Of a stretch of DNA of 64,000 bases, positions 17,778 to 25,753 are shown one piece after another (position 1 is the first letter of the stretch; every line of letters begins with the position of its first letter). The stretch lies in NCBI RefSeq assembly GCF_017355955.1, contig NZ_JAFFID010000005.1, positions 124,001 to 188,000 on the forward strand, read 5' to 3'. The position numbers and the translations under genes were made by a program. Origin of the DNA: Sabulibacter ruber. GTDB taxonomy: Bacteria; Bacteroidota; Bacteroidia; Cytophagales; Hymenobacteraceae. Under the pieces are notes generated by a model that saw only the letters and a program-made list of their open reading frames with translations, had not been told where the DNA came from and did no database searches.

Positions 17778-18731
17778 TTACACAAAGATTTCGGCCAGCA
17801 TGCAGCGGGCGCTTCCGCCGCCGTGGGCTTCAATGGTGCGTAGATCGGCGCGCACCATTTTGGTGAGGCGGTTGAGTTCCTCAAACTGGTCTTTGCGCAG
17901 GGCTTTGTAGGCTTTCTCAGACATGACCAGTACCGGTTCCCCAACCTTATTGCGCACTTGCAGCATGTTGCCGGCCATTTTCTTCACCTGGGCTAAACTC
18001 AGGTCAATGATGTCTTTGCCGGTGTCTACCAGCGCTTCCAGCAGAAGGCCTTGCTCTTCCTCGTCTTGGATGGCTTCCAGGCACACCAGCGCGAAATCTG
18101 CGCCAATGCTTAAGATGACGTTGGTGTGGTAGATGGGCAGTCCTTTCTCATCGGTGGCGTGGAACACAACGGGCCGGAAGCCCAGTTTGTCGCAGAACTC
18201 CTGCAAGGGCTCTGGGTGGGTGCGCTCAGACAGGCAGGCGTACGCAATCTTGTGCTGGCGGTCCAGCACCAAGCTGCCGGTGCCTTCCAGGAACTTGCCT
18301 TCGTTCTCAAAGTGGGTAAGGTCAATCACCTCGGTGAAGGGTAGGCCATGCTCCTGCTGCAGTTGGGCAAGTAAGTCTGGGTGGCGCTCCAGGCGGCGGG
18401 TAGGGGAGAGCATGGGGTACAACACCACCTTGCCTCCTTTATGGAAAGAGATCCAGTTGTTGGGGAAAACGGCGTCTGGGGTGATGGGGTCCTCCACGTC
18501 GTCTAAAACAACGGCTTCAATGCGGGCGGCCCATAATTTCAACAGAAACTGATTGAACTCGTCCAGCGCTTTCTGTTGCACCTTGGCCTCGGTGCCGGCC
18601 GGAACTTCCTGCTGGAAGGCGTTGGTGGCAGCAGTCTCGGGGTTTGAGCCGAAGCGGGCGGGGCGCACCAGCAATACCTGCGTAGCGAGCGGAGCGTTGG
18701 GGTGCGTGGGGAGTTTGTTTTCAGTTTCCAT
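17778..18731 (-). CDS. ctlX: citrulline/arginine deiminase-related hydrolase CtlX
   Basis: This 317-aa protein is a member of the guanidino-group-modifying (amidinotransferase/arginine deiminase) superfamily of the CtlX subtype common in Bacteroidota. Visible hallmarks are VLLVRPARFGSNPETAATNAF at the start, the acidic DAVFPNNWIS loop, the His region YHTNVILSIG, and the C-terminal nucleophile cysteine in GGGSARCMLAEIF. CtlX enzymes are annotated as citrulline-utilisation hydrolases; the precise substrate here is inference. The gene is monocistronic on the minus strand. Confidence 0.9.
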   Translation of the reverse strand: METENKLPTHPNAPLATQVLLVRPARFGSNPETAATNAFQQEVPAGTEAKVQQKALDEFNQFLLKLWAARIEAVVLDDVEDPITPDAVFPNNWISFHKGGKVVLYPMLSPTRRLERHPDLLAQLQQEHGLPFTEVIDLTHFENEGKFLEGTGSLVLDRQHKIAYACLSERTHPEPLQEFCDKLGFRPVVFHATDEKGLPIYHTNVILSIGADFALVCLEAIQDEEEQGLLLEALVDTGKDIIDLSLAQVKKMAGNMLQVRNKVGEPVLVMSEKAYKALRKDQFEELNRLTKMVRADLRTIEAHGGGSARCMLAEIFV

Positions 18732-18810
18732 AAGCCAGACGTTTGTTTGGGCGTTGCAAGATACTTTAAAACAGGAAAGCGCACACCCTTTGTGGTTAAG
18801 AACCGCGCCC

Positions 18811-18850
18811 CCGTTTTATGGCCGATTTTCTGAAAACTGCCTGAAAACAA
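18811..18850. repeat. dispersed GTTTT/AAAAC palindrome
   Basis: Copy upstream of ctlX: CCGTTTTATGGCCGATTTTC, then TGAAAACTGCCTGAAAACAA. Confidence 0.7.
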
Positions 18851-18883
18851 ACTCCCCGTTCCTGGTTTACAAGAACGGGGAGT
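18851..18883 (-). terminator. rho-independent terminator of the 74-aa gene
   Basis: Perfect 11-bp stem ACTCCCCGTTC (18851-18861) with its complement at 18873-18883. On the minus strand it is followed by TTGTTTTC. It directly abuts a dispersed palindrome copy. Confidence 0.75.
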
Positions 18884-18937
18884 GAGCTGTTAAACTTATT
18901 TTACTGGTTTTACCTGAGAAAAACTGCTGCTGAAAAA

Positions 18938-19162
18938 TCAAGCAGAGGGTGCGGTTCTGTTCCGCCAGAAGTACCGGAAGCACCGTCCCATGATGCCCCT
19001 GAACCTTTTAGGAAACGTGGCCCGGCACCAGCGCTTCAGTTCCCTTATCTCATGGATGAGAAGCAGACGCAGGCATTTCCGGAATTCTTTTTCAAACAAC
19101 ACTACATCAAAACTAACTTTTAACAGAATGAATTTACTGTACTGCAAATAGGATGTGGTCAT
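18938..19162 (-). CDS. small conserved protein, 74 aa
   Basis: This is a short basic protein opening with MTTSYLQYSKFILLKVSFDV, then LFEKEFRKCLRLLLIHEIRELKRWC. This layout is familiar from small uncharacterised proteins of Cytophagales, which share the 'KVSFD..LFEKE.RK...LL..E...L..WC' spacing. The family memory is from general knowledge and was not checked. The ORF has its own strong terminator 55 bp downstream, which supports expression. It is predicted cytoplasmic and helical. Function unknown. Confidence 0.65.
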   Translation of the reverse strand: MTTSYLQYSKFILLKVSFDVVLFEKEFRKCLRLLLIHEIRELKRWCRATFPKRFRGIMGRCFRYFWRNRTAPSA

Positions 19163-19777
19163 AGTAATGATGATTTAGGATAAGTGTTTGCGTATAACTG
19201 GTTGAAACTAAAATACCCCTTCGGGGGGAGGAGGGATAAGTGAACAATTGGTAAACGCACCTGCTGTGCCAGCTAGGTTAACATTCGCCGGAGATGCAGG
19301 TACAGCAAGGTTAGCTCGGTACGGGAAAGAGGCAGGACAGTTCCGCTGGCTGCCCTTGCCGTAACCTGCGGCGAGAAGAGAGGGAGCAACGTACCAGAAA
19401 CAGATATCTGAGTAGAAGACAAATGCCTGGATCTGTTGGTCGTTCCGCCCCAGCATGATAGCGCAGCTTGTGGAAGTTGAGCCCCGGAAAGATGCAGCCA
19501 CGGGTTTGCCGGCCTCAATAGGCATACGCGGCAGAGCAACCAAGCGGTTTGTGACAAGACATCTATTCCCATGAACTAACTTCAACTGGCTGTGGAGCTG
19601 AAGTGTAACAATTTTATTTAAAAACCTATTAAAAGTCAAGGGGTTAAACAAAGGATTTAAAGCTCCAATAGGCGGTTTTTATAACATTTCCGGTGCCATT
19701 ATGGGCCCGGGGCCTTTAAACCGTGGTTGGTTTTTTAAGCCTACCCCTCGTATCTTTGATAAAATCAGTATTTACAC
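19163..19777. other. 615-bp gap without a recognised gene
   Basis: This holds a CCCCTTCGGGGGG palindrome near 19218 and a region around 19254-19330 with two diverged tandem copies of a 25-bp unit (GCTAACCTTGCTGTACCTGC and GTTAACCTAGCTGGCACAGC on the minus strand). An open minus-strand frame (19208-19651) crosses it but resembles no protein I know. The right end carries the promoter of the next gene. Confidence 0.5.
19727..19758 (+). promoter_or_regulatory. Bacteroidota-type promoter for the 5'-nucleotidase pair
   Basis: TTG at 19727-19729, a 21-bp spacer, then TATCTTTG at 19751-19758. This matches the TTTG / TAnnTTTG pattern of the Bacteroidota primary sigma factor, about 20 bp before the ATG. 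Confidence 0.6.
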
Positions 19778-20548
19778 ATGTCTTTATTTTCTTACCTCCG
19801 TACCCGCAGCGTTGCCCTGAGTGTAGGAGTAACCCTGGCGCTGGTTGGGTGCCAGAAAGAATTAGTCCCTTCGGTTAGCCTTACCGCCCCTACTGATATT
19901 CCGGTCACTACCCAGATTACGCCAGACCCTACCGCTGAGAGCACCATTACGCCTTACCGTACCCGCGTGGACCAAACCATGAACCAGGTGATTGGGCAGG
20001 CGCCGGTGGCTCTGGAGAAAGGCGGACCAGAATCTATCCTGGGAAATTTTGTGGCCGATCTCACCCGCACCCAAACCATGGCCGCGTACGGCAAGCCCAT
20101 TGACATGGGCGGCATGACCGAAGGCGGCCTGCGCAACCCCATTGACCAGGGCCCGGTGACCGTGGGCGATGTGTTTGAGTTGATGCCCTTTGAAAACGAG
20201 ATGCTGGTGCTTACCCTCTCCGGGGCCACCGTGCAGGAGATGTTTGATTTTGCCGCCCGCACCAAGATTCTGACGGTAGCCAACACCACCTACACCATCC
20301 GGGACAACAAGCCCGAGAACATCACCATCGGCGGCAAACCCTTTGATCCTTCCAAAACCTACACGCTGGCCATCTCAGATTACCTGGCCAACGGCGGCGA
20401 TAACATGGGTTTCCTGAAAAACGCCCTGAAAACCGAAAAAGTAGGTCTGCTGGCCCGCGATGCCATCATGAACGAGATAAAGCAGCTGACCGCCCAAGGC
20501 AAACCGGTGACCGCCCAACGAGACGGGCGGGTGAAAGTGATAAAGTAG
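19778..20548 (+). CDS. 5'-nucleotidase C-terminal domain lipoprotein
   Basis: This 256-aa lipoprotein has its lipobox cysteine at residue 25 (LALVGC). It consists only of the substrate-specificity domain of 5'-nucleotidases/2',3'-cyclic phosphodiesterases: ESILGNFVADLTR, then GGLRNPIDQGPVTVGDVFEL, MPFENEMLVLTLSG and SDYLANGGDNM. In most bacteria this domain follows the metallophosphatase domain in one chain. Here it is a separate gene placed before the catalytic gene (gap 91 bp). The two probably assemble outside the cytoplasm to hydrolyse nucleotides. The pair likely shares the promoter at 19727. Confidence 0.9.
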   Translation: MSLFSYLRTRSVALSVGVTLALVGCQKELVPSVSLTAPTDIPVTTQITPDPTAESTITPYRTRVDQTMNQVIGQAPVALEKGGPESILGNFVADLTRTQTMAAYGKPIDMGGMTEGGLRNPIDQGPVTVGDVFELMPFENEMLVLTLSGATVQEMFDFAARTKILTVANTTYTIRDNKPENITIGGKPFDPSKTYTLAISDYLANGGDNMGFLKNALKTEKVGLLARDAIMNEIKQLTAQGKPVTAQRDGRVKVIK

Positions 20549-20554
20549 TAGCTC

Positions 20555-20636
20555 GTATTGCGTATCACGCAACGCGAAATTTTTTAAAAACCTTCAGTAT
20601 CGTGCTACATGCTACGCGATACTTGATACCGAATAG
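20555..20636. repeat. imperfect palindromes in the 5'-nucleotidase gap
   Basis: Two adjacent imperfect hairpins: GCGTATCACGC at about 20560-20570, and AGTATCG...CGATACT at about 20597-20623. They fill the gap between the two domain genes. Confidence 0.45.
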
Positions 20637-20639
20637 AAA

Positions 20640-21575
20640 ATGAACCGCAGGGATTTCATCAAAAATACATTGGCCGGAACGGCAGGTTTGGCGGTGTTGG
20701 GCTTGCCCAGCCTGGGAACGGCCGCCTCGGGACCCATTAAGTTAACCATTCTGCACACCAATGACATGCACTCCCGCATTGATCCGTTCCCCAATGATGG
20801 GCGCAAGAACGGTGGCATGGGCGGCATGGCCCGTAGAGCAACGTTGGTGAAGCAGATCAGGGCGCAGGAACCCAACGTGCTCTTGCTGGATGCCGGCGAC
20901 ATCTGGCAGGGAACGCCGTATTTCAACTTCTTCGGGGGTGAGCTAGAGTACAAACTCATGACCCAGATGGGCTATGACGCCGCCACGCTGGGAAACCATG
21001 ACTTTGACAACGGCCTGGAAGGACTGCAGAAACAGTTGCCGCACGCCGGTTTCCCGTTCCTCATCGCCAACTATGATTTCTCAGACACCATTCTCAAAGG
21101 CCGCTTCAATCCTTACAAAGTGTTTGTAAAAGAAGGCGTGCGCGTGGGCGTGTTTGGGTTAGGCATTCAGCTGGCCGGCCTGGTAGCCGATAACAACTTC
21201 AAAGGCACCAAGTACCTGGATCCGGTGGCTACGGCCCAAAACATGGTAAAAACGCTGAAGGAGCAGGAAAACGTGGATCTGGTTATCTGCCTCTCGCACC
21301 TGGGCTACTCCTATGAGTACGACAAGATCAGCGACCGCAAGCTGGCCCAGCAGGTGAGCGGCATTGACCTCATCATTGGCGGCCACACCCACACGTTCCT
21401 GGATGAGCCCGAGAAAATCACCCACGCAGACGGCCACGTGACCCTGGTGAATCAGGTGGGCTGGTCGGGCATTAACCTGGGCCGGATAGATTTTACTTTC
21501 AACAGAAAAACCAAGTCAAAAACGGCTACAACGGCCTCTGTGCTGCCTTTGAATGACCGTGTCATAAATTCGTAA
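20640..21575 (+). CDS. 5'-nucleotidase metallophosphatase subunit, Tat-exported
   Basis: This 311-aa protein has a twin-arginine leader (RRDFIK at residues 3-8, then a hydrophobic GTAGLAVLGL). The calcineurin-like phosphoesterase motifs follow in order: HTNDMHS (D-x-H), LDAGDIWQG (GD), TLGNHDFD (GNHD) and GGHTHTF (GHTH). These are the ligands of a two-metal centre. The C-terminal specificity domain found in E. coli UshA is missing and is encoded by the preceding gene. The cofactor loading implied by Tat export contrasts with the lipoprotein route of its partner. Confidence 0.93.
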   Translation: MNRRDFIKNTLAGTAGLAVLGLPSLGTAASGPIKLTILHTNDMHSRIDPFPNDGRKNGGMGGMARRATLVKQIRAQEPNVLLLDAGDIWQGTPYFNFFGGELEYKLMTQMGYDAATLGNHDFDNGLEGLQKQLPHAGFPFLIANYDFSDTILKGRFNPYKVFVKEGVRVGVFGLGIQLAGLVADNNFKGTKYLDPVATAQNMVKTLKEQENVDLVICLSHLGYSYEYDKISDRKLAQQVSGIDLIIGGHTHTFLDEPEKITHADGHVTLVNQVGWSGINLGRIDFTFNRKTKSKTATTASVLPLNDRVINS

Positions 21576-21665
21576 TCTTCAAGTTTTTTTCTCTGTAGTT
21601 TTTTTTCATTTTTGTAACCCCCTGAAAAATTCTACACTCAAAAAAACGCGGGATTGGAAGAAGCG

Positions 21666-23096
21666 ATGTTAATGGTAAAAGACTGTACAACCGTCTGGAA
21701 TAACTGTTTACAGGTTATCAAAGACAACATTGGCGAGCAGAGCTACAAGACGTGGTTCGAGCCCATCGTGCCGTTGTCTTTGGCTAATAACGTTCTCACC
21801 ATACAGGTGCCCAGCCAATTCTTCTATGAGTGGCTGGAAGAGCATTATGTGGGCCTTCTCAAGAAGGTGGTGTTCCAGGAACTGGGCAGCGAAGGCCGCC
21901 TGGAGTATTCCATCATTGTAGACCAGGGCAACGACCACAGCAAGCCCCAGACGGTCAATATTCCCACCAAGAAGGTGCCGGCCGCGGTAGCCAACTCCTA
22001 CCGACCGGAGCAGAGTTTCCTGAAGAACCCGTTTGAGTCAAAAGCCATTGACCGGCACTTCTTCAACTCGCAGCTGAACCAGAGCTACACCTTTGAAAAC
22101 TACATTGAGGGTGACTGTAACCGTTTGGCGCGCTCAGCGGGGTACGCCGTGGCCAACAAGCCGGGTACCACGTCTTTCAACCCTTTGATGGTGTACGGCG
22201 GCGTAGGTTTGGGCAAGACCCACCTGGTACAGGCTATTGGGAACCACATCAAGGGCAACAACCCAGATAAATTCGTGCTGTACGTTTCCTCAGAGAAGTT
22301 CGTGAACCAGTTCATTGAGTCTTTGAAGACCAACAGCGTGCAGGACTTCGCCAATTTCTACCTGCTGGTAGACATCCTCATCATTGACGACGTGCAGTTC
22401 CTGAGCGGCAAGGAGAAAACCCAGGAGATGTTCTTCCACATCTTCAACCACCTGCACCAGAGCGGCAAACAGATTGTGATGACCTCAGACTGCCCGCCGC
22501 GCGACCTGAAAGGCCTGGAAGAGCGATTGTTGTCCCGCTTTAAGTGGGGTTTGACCGCCGATCTGCAGAGCCCGGATTTTGAGACCCGGATGGCTATCAT
22601 CCAGAAGAAGATGCAGAGTGACGGCATCCATATTCCGGATAACGTGATTGAATACCTGGCCTACAGCGTGGATACCAACGTGCGGGAACTGGAAGGGGTA
22701 CTTATTTCGTTGATAGCACAGTCCTCCTTGAACCGCAAAGAGATTGACCTGGAATTAGCGAAAGCTGCGCTCAAACACATCATTGAAGATGTGGAGACGG
22801 AGGTGAACCTGGATTTTATCCAGAAAACCGTAGCCGAGTACTTCCAGGTAAGTTTGGATTCTCTCAAAGCCAAGACCCGCAAGAAAGAGATTGTGACGGC
22901 GCGCCAGGTGGCCATGTATTTCGCAAAAGAGTACACCAGCCACTCGCTTAAGTCCATCGGGTACCATTTTGGCGGCAGAGACCATTCAACGGTGATTCAC
23001 TCTGTGCAGACCGTATCTGATCTGATTGATACCGATAAAAAATTCAAGGCTTCTATTCAGGAGCTGCAGAAGAAGTTCAAGGTGAAGGCGGTTTAA
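21666..23096 (+). CDS. dnaA: chromosomal replication initiator DnaA
   Basis: This 476-aa AAA+ initiator has all four domains: domain I (VWNNCLQVIKDNIGEQSYKT), a short linker, the AAA+ core with Walker A GGVGLGKTH and Walker B IIDDVQFL, and the domain IV DNA-binding signature GGRDHSTVIHS near the end. I chose the ATG at 21666 (GGAAG lies a few bases upstream); a TTG 12 bases earlier is possible. The Rrf2 gene follows after 26 bp. I saw no cluster of DnaA boxes (TTATCCACA-like) next to the gene, so the origin is probably elsewhere. Confidence 0.97.
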   Translation: MLMVKDCTTVWNNCLQVIKDNIGEQSYKTWFEPIVPLSLANNVLTIQVPSQFFYEWLEEHYVGLLKKVVFQELGSEGRLEYSIIVDQGNDHSKPQTVNIPTKKVPAAVANSYRPEQSFLKNPFESKAIDRHFFNSQLNQSYTFENYIEGDCNRLARSAGYAVANKPGTTSFNPLMVYGGVGLGKTHLVQAIGNHIKGNNPDKFVLYVSSEKFVNQFIESLKTNSVQDFANFYLLVDILIIDDVQFLSGKEKTQEMFFHIFNHLHQSGKQIVMTSDCPPRDLKGLEERLLSRFKWGLTADLQSPDFETRMAIIQKKMQSDGIHIPDNVIEYLAYSVDTNVRELEGVLISLIAQSSLNRKEIDLELAKAALKHIIEDVETEVNLDFIQKTVAEYFQVSLDSLKAKTRKKEIVTARQVAMYFAKEYTSHSLKSIGYHFGGRDHSTVIHSVQTVSDLIDTDKKFKASIQELQKKFKVKAV

Positions 23097-23122
23097 ATAA
23101 CGCGTTTTCTCTTACAGACCAT

Positions 23123-23572
23123 ATGATTTCAAAAAAGGCCAAGTACGCCCTAAAAGCACTTCTTTATTTGGCAAAGCAGCATGACCGCGGTCTGGTGCTT
23201 ATCTCTGAGATTGCCACCGCAGAACGGATTCCGCGCAAGTTCCTGGAAGCCATTCTGGTAGATTTGAAAGTACAGCAGATTGTGCAGAGTACCCGCGGCA
23301 AAAACGGCGGCTACACGCTGGTGAAAGACCCGGCGCAGCTTTCGGTGGGCAACATCATCCGGATGGTAGACGGCCCCTTGGCTCCGGTGCACTGCGTAAG
23401 TCACCTGTATTACCGCAAATGCGAAGAGTGCGTGGATGAGGCCACCTGCGAGATCCGCCTGCTCATGAAACGCGTTCGTGACGCCACCTGTGACATTCTG
23501 GATACCACTTTCCTGGCAGATTTCACTAAAGTGTCGGCGTTGGTAGTGGAGGAAGAAGCCAACCAGATTTAA
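23123..23572 (+). CDS. Rrf2-family transcriptional regulator with cysteine cluster
   Basis: This 149-aa winged-helix regulator opens with the Rrf2 signature (MISKKAKYALKALLYLAKQ, then IPRKFLEAILVDLK and STRGKNGGYTL). Cysteines at 91, 100, 103 and 109 lie in the segment where IscR/NsrR hold an iron-sulphur cluster, and a fifth lies at 123. The exact spacing differs from IscR. It probably senses redox or iron-sulphur status. It starts 26 bp after dnaA and ends in a strong terminator, so it may be co-transcribed with dnaA. Its targets are unknown. Confidence 0.9.
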   Translation: MISKKAKYALKALLYLAKQHDRGLVLISEIATAERIPRKFLEAILVDLKVQQIVQSTRGKNGGYTLVKDPAQLSVGNIIRMVDGPLAPVHCVSHLYYRKCEECVDEATCEIRLLMKRVRDATCDILDTTFLADFTKVSALVVEEEANQI

Positions 23573-23593
23573 CTTTCCTTAAGATAGTTGTTG

Positions 23594-23639
23594 CTGCCGT
23601 TTGGGGGCTGTTTTCTGTAAAACAGCCCCCAAACGGCAG
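23594..23639 (+). terminator. rho-independent terminator made by a perfect dispersed palindrome
   Basis: Stem of 21 bp: CTGCCGTTTGGGGGCTGTTTT (23594-23614), loop CTGT, complement 23619-23639, then TTTCTTTTT. It has the layout of the dispersed 40-bp palindrome but with perfect pairing, and it follows the Rrf2 stop by 21 bp. Confidence 0.85.
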
Positions 23640-23730
23640 TTTCTTTTTCCGGTAGTAGGTTCCTTGTTTCAATACGAGTTGAAATCACTTGAGCGTTGAT
23701 TCTCCTGATCTCTATTTTCCTGGATTTTTC

Positions 23731-23762
23731 TGGTTCAAGTCTGAGACTTGGACCTACCATGA
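23731..23762 (+). repeat. 32-bp repeat, copy 2
   Basis: Matches the reverse complement of 15743-15774 with one mismatch. A second hairpin (ACTGAAATTTGCAAATCAGT) follows at 23763, paralleling the neighbour of copy 1. Confidence 0.85.
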
Positions 23763-23914
23763 ACTGAAATTTGCAAATCAGTGGTCGTTAGCCCCCTTCT
23801 ATGGCCTTCTATGGCGCGGAAGTTACTTCCGTGCCTTTCTTTTTTAATTGCTACTTCGCCACCAGCTATTGTCAGGGGCCTCACCAATGACTCAGCCACC
23901 ATCTCCCGCCCGCC

Positions 23915-23938
23915 GTTGTTGGTGTTCTCACCAACAAC
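23915..23938. repeat. perfect 10-bp hairpin
   Basis: GTTGTTGGTG, loop TTCT, CACCAACAAC: a REP-like palindrome. Confidence 0.75.
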
Positions 23939-24429
23939 CCAATCTGCCTCTCAAGCCGCTACTTTCTATTTCCAGACTCAGAACTCGCTCTGCGGACGTT
24001 TGTCACTTTTCTCCTTGATGTTCAACCTAACCAAAAGAATCAAGAAGAAAAGAAACTCGCTGACGTCTAGACAATCTTTTCTTCACTGTTTTTGACTCCT
24101 GGTAAAAGCTAGCTGCTGTGTAGGGAGCGTGAGCCGCTGCCACTAGGTGAGCCACTGATTGTCCCGCGCCAGGGCAAGAGACTTCTAAGTGCTTCAATTC
24201 TGGTGTTTAGAAGGATCTTGAGAAGCCGTTTAACTATAAGGCTGAATTAGTTAGTAAGTTGTCAACTTTCTCCTTAGTTAGTTGGATTTCTAGCAATTGA
24301 GTTCTTTATTTGTCTACTTCATCTATAGAGTTTACCTATGCTGTAGAGTATTTGGCGTTGTTTTGGGTGCTCCTAAAGAGAAGAAGACAGATAACCAGTA
24401 ACAAACTTTCAAAATATAAAGACAAGATC

Positions 24430-25068
24430 ATGGCATTAAGATTAGGCGATATTGCTCCGGACTTTACTGCAGAAACCTCACAAGGTACCATCAATTTCCA
24501 CGAGTGGATTGGCGACGGGTGGGCGGTGCTTTTCTCGCACCCGCGTGATTATACCCCTGTTTGTACCACTGAACTGGGCGCGGTAGCCCGCATCAAGGAG
24601 GAGTTTGACCGCAGAGGGGTAAAAGTGGCGGCGCTGAGCGTAGACCCGCTTGATTCTCATCACGGCTGGATCGCAGACATCAACGAGACGCAGAACACCA
24701 CCGTGAACTTCCCCATCATTGCCGATGCGGACCGTAAAGTGTCTGACCTGTATGACATGATCCACCCTAATGCCAGCGATACTTTCACCGTGCGCTCAGT
24801 GTTCATTATCGGGCCAGACAAGAAAGTGAAACTGATCTTCACGTACCCGGCTTCTACCGGTCGTAATTTCGCCGAGATCCTGCGCGTGATTGATTCCCTG
24901 CAACTGACTGCTAACCACAGCGTGGCTACGCCGGCTAACTGGGAAAACGGCCAGGACTGCGTGATTCTGCCTTCTGTGAAGCAGGAAGAAGTGGAGTCTA
25001 AATTCCCGAAAGGCCACGTGGTCATCAAGCCTTACCTGCGCTTAACGCCTCAGCCAAATTTAGACTAG
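24430..25068 (+). CDS. 1-Cys peroxiredoxin (Prx6 type)
   Basis: This 212-aa thiol peroxidase reduces hydrogen peroxide and organic peroxides. The peroxidatic cysteine is Cys45 in YTPVCTTE, preceded by the conserved FSHPRD. The long C-terminal arm (NWENGQDCVILPS, then KPYLRLTPQPN) is diagnostic of the Prx6 subfamily. I start at the ATG at 24430; the frame is open 40 codons further upstream, but that part is not conserved-looking. It ends in a very strong terminator shared with the convergent gene. Confidence 0.95.
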   Translation: MALRLGDIAPDFTAETSQGTINFHEWIGDGWAVLFSHPRDYTPVCTTELGAVARIKEEFDRRGVKVAALSVDPLDSHHGWIADINETQNTTVNFPIIADADRKVSDLYDMIHPNASDTFTVRSVFIIGPDKKVKLIFTYPASTGRNFAEILRVIDSLQLTANHSVATPANWENGQDCVILPSVKQEEVESKFPKGHVVIKPYLRLTPQPNLD

Positions 25069-25100
25069 TCCTTTGAAAAGCATTCTGCTCTTAGGTGAGC

Positions 25101-25168
25101 AGAAACACCATAAAAACAGAAGCGGCCATTCTGCAAAGAATGGCCGCTTCTGTTTTTATGGTGTTTCT
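25101..25168. terminator. bidirectional terminator, 32-bp perfect stem
   Basis: The left arm 25101-25132 and right arm 25137-25168 are perfectly complementary with a GCAA loop; TTTTT/AAAAA tracts lie within the stem. It sits between the convergent prx gene and the 164-aa membrane protein gene. Confidence 0.9.
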
Positions 25169-25192
25169 GGAAAGATAGCCCTAAAACGGTGC

Positions 25193-25687
25193 CTATCTGC
25201 GGTTACTGGTGGTTTCGGTTACCGGAATCGCGTGCTTATCGGCTACTTCCAGAAGTTTCTCCCTTGCTATCTTCTGTCCTTTGCGGGTACTGATCAGCCT
25301 AAGGTTCACGTGGCATTTGCTGCCGTCGCGCATGGCAAAACGGGCCTGGGCTGGGCCAAGGGTAATGCCCATCACATCCTGCAGGTGAATCGCGGTTTTC
25401 TGTTTGAAGTGCCCGCGTTTCTCTACCACGTAAGCCGGCGTAATTTCCAGGTAAGACTGGCGGCCAAACAAAGAGGTATTCTGGGCCAGAATGAACAGCA
25501 AATAGCCAAATGCCAGAATCAGGAACACATAATGGATAAAGTGGCGGTCGTTAGTGGAATCAACCGGTTCGGTCAAAATCAGAAACAAGCCGTACGCCAG
25601 CCACAACAATACCAGTGCCAACTGCACCCCGAAGGAAATTTTGTGGTCACGTGACGGCCGTAACCCAACCCTAGCCAATGATTTCAT
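25193..25687 (-). CDS. membrane protein with PH-like cytosolic domain
   Basis: The protein is 164 aa. Two transmembrane helices (ISFGVQLALVLLWLAYGLFLIL and HFIHYVFLILAFGYLLFILA) are followed by a soluble beta-rich domain (YLEITPAYVVEKRGHFKQKT, IHLQDVMGITLGPAQARFAM). This two-helix plus PH-like layout is widespread in Bacteroidota; I do not recognise a specific family. It is convergent with prx. Function unknown. Confidence 0.7.
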   Translation of the reverse strand: MKSLARVGLRPSRDHKISFGVQLALVLLWLAYGLFLILTEPVDSTNDRHFIHYVFLILAFGYLLFILAQNTSLFGRQSYLEITPAYVVEKRGHFKQKTAIHLQDVMGITLGPAQARFAMRDGSKCHVNLRLISTRKGQKIAREKLLEVADKHAIPVTETTSNRR

Positions 25688-25753
25688 GCAATAAAATTAT
25701 TGGGCAAAGATAGCGAAATTTTGATATCCGCCGGAAAGTCCCGTGGGTAGAGC

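Larger units (their letters stand above)
23573..24429. other. 857-bp gap filled with palindromic repeats
   Basis: The gap contains the Rrf2 terminator/dispersed palindrome, the second copy of the 32-bp repeat (23731), a GGCGCGGAAGT-T-ACTTCCGTGCC hairpin (23813-23835), a perfect GTTGTTGGTG hairpin (23915-23938), and several shorter inverted motifs to about 24180. From 24200 to the prx start it is AT-rich leader DNA. I find no gene. It looks like a graveyard of REP/BIME-type units. Confidence 0.65.

Noticed and set aside
21576-21665. Possible replication origin next to dnaA
   Set aside because: I see only T-rich DNA and no repeated DnaA boxes of the TTATCCACA type.
24140-24170. GCCACTG-like string that could hint at a cobalamin riboswitch
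   Set aside because: None of the other conserved B12-riboswitch parts is visible and the downstream gene is a peroxiredoxin.
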